A stretch of 28,042 nucleotides of DNA from Cladosporium sp. IMV 00045 (taxonomy: Eukaryota; Ascomycota; Dothideomycetes; Cladosporiales; Cladosporiaceae). A model generated the notes under the pieces. That model had not been told where the DNA came from, did no database searches, and saw only the letters and a list, made by a program, of their open reading frames with translations. This document shows positions 27,120-28,042 of this stretch, in pieces. Each line of letters opens with the position of its first letter. The stretch's first letter is position 1. The stretch covers positions 419 to 28,460 of the forward strand of contig MSJI02000874.1 in assembly GCA_001931905.2 (NCBI GenBank). The letters run 5' to 3'. The position numbers and the translations under genes were made by a program.

Positions 27120-28042
27120 ATGGACGCTTTTGAGGTTTTGTTCGTACACTTCCAGAATTTTCAGATCATCCTTTGTAGAGATTGCAAGTTTGCAGTGGTT
27201 CCAGACCAAATCAAGGCGCAGCTCAGCCAAAGTCACCAGACACTAACAGTAAGCACCAGGAAAGGAATAATCGAACAAGTGGAAAAACTCGACCACGTCG
27301 CGTACAGGTCAGAGGACGTCGTGTCCCCCGCCGCCGAACAGGAAGCGATCTAGGAGCTCGGCCCGGTCATCAAGCAATGCTTGCAGTGCAAGGCGTGCGA
27401 ATTGCTGAGGGAGAGCAGAAAGGGAATCGAGGCGCACTGTAGAAAGGAACACGGCTGGAACAGCACCAAAAGCAGAGGAGGTCGAGGGAGTTTGAGGAGT
27501 CGACCCGCCGCAAGCCAGCCGTTCACGGAAGGTCACTGCTGTCAGAGATTCTTCAAGTATGCGCAGTGGACCAAGCTCTTCAAGGTGCTACCGCCAGCGC
27601 CACGGATGCAAGGAAGCGGTCACGACTCCGAACCCGACGATAGGGCGCAGAAGTTGACAGATGAGGTAGCAGATGGACTAAAGAGGAAGCTGCGGGAGGC
27701 GCACCATCACAGGAAGGTGAACGTCAGCGACGTCAGGTCTGAGATGGATCCATGGCTGGAACACACCAGCTGGGCTCACCATCTGGCTGGGTTTGAGAAA
27801 GAAGAGCTGCGGTCTAGTCTGAGTGCGGCGCCAAAGCTTGAGGCGGATGAGCGGGGGATAGAGAGCGTGGATGAAGAAGAGGAAGCGATAGAGAGAGCTT
27901 GCAGAGCGACCGGCAGGGTGATTAAGAAGGCCATGGACGTCAGCAGTCCGCGGATGATCCCAAGGTCCGCTCTTCACTACGTTAACAGGAAAGAAACCGG
28001 GGCCGCGAACAACGAGACTCCATTCTACAGCAAACACGAGGC
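27120..28042 (+). pseudogene. OrsD-like zinc-finger protein, one in-frame TAG, runs off the window edge
   Basis: ATG at 27120, in a good context (GCCATGG), opens MDAFEVLFVHFQNFQIILCR, then CKFAVVPDQIKAQLSQSH, the first CxxC..H site of fungal OrsD-like proteins, and KGIIEQVEKLDHVA. The only stop in this frame is TAG at 27351-27353. Beyond it the same frame stays open to the window end, through CLQCKACELLRESRKGIEAH and CRKEHGW (second finger, C2H2), CCQRFFKYAQWTKLFKVLPP, SEMDPWLEHTSWAHHLAGF and RSALHYVNRKET. The arrangement of two fingers followed by a PWLE.T.WA.HL..F segment matches fungal proteins often found with telomere-linked or RecQ-like helicase genes, a recollection that needs checking. 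The single stop could be a young nonsense mutation or a sequencing error; a splice removing it was not apparent. Confidence 0.68.

Overview
The window looks like a transposon-dense accessory region of a filamentous ascomycete (Pezizomycotina) nuclear genome. The evidence is short spliceosomal introns (57, 68 and 84 nt, with GT..AG ends and CTAAC/CTGAC-like branch sites), fungal gene families (a Na+/H+ exchanger beginning Y-x-EPSI, a fungal-type Ser/Thr kinase, a 2EXR/F-box-like protein, a DUF3638-like relic, OrsD-like zinc-finger proteins) and Tad-type LINE retrotransposons. No rRNA, tRNA or CRISPR array could be supported. The species is not identified. All family names come from reading motifs; no database search was possible.

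Layout. 1-1300: the 5' end of a minus-strand LINE, with an ORF1 that stays open for 369 codons to the window edge. 1300-3250: a possible solo LTR (1736-1914), a minisatellite and a second LINE 5' fragment. 3257-4745: a broken kinase-like gene interrupted by a 771-bp hAT-type MITE (perfect 22-bp terminal inverted repeats, 8-bp target duplication). 4984-5884: a relic of a DUF3638-type giant protein. 7430-8998: an intact Na+/H+ exchanger gene with two introns. 9701-12235: a decayed LINE (family 1) on the minus strand. 13272-14114: an intact 2EXR/F-box-like gene. 14322-14569: a second, smaller hAT-type MITE with its own 8-bp duplication. 14616-15700: two LINE fragments in opposite orientations. 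15874-17078: a Ser/Thr kinase gene on the minus strand, whose C-terminal end lies in a second exon. 18116-18347: a cluster of GAACCGCGTCGCG motifs. 18469-19090: an OrsD-like zinc-finger pseudogene. 19316-19999: the N-terminal half of a hAT transposase. 20280-24990: a plus-strand LINE (family 2) with a 499-bp piece of a family 1 LINE inside it, inverted and ending in (GAT)11. 26137-26460: a 57-bp-period tandem repeat. 27120-28042: an OrsD-like gene, open to the edge except for one TAG.

Only three ordinary genes look functional: the exchanger, the 2EXR/F-box-like protein and the kinase. They sit 4-5 kb apart as islands among LINE and hAT debris. The most informative structures are the two hAT MITEs, which have different terminal sequences but both carry short subterminal repeats and terminal hairpins. 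They share the window with a hAT transposase relic. The GCGTCGCG motif array and the 57-bp repeat are the best candidates for undescribed sequence features.
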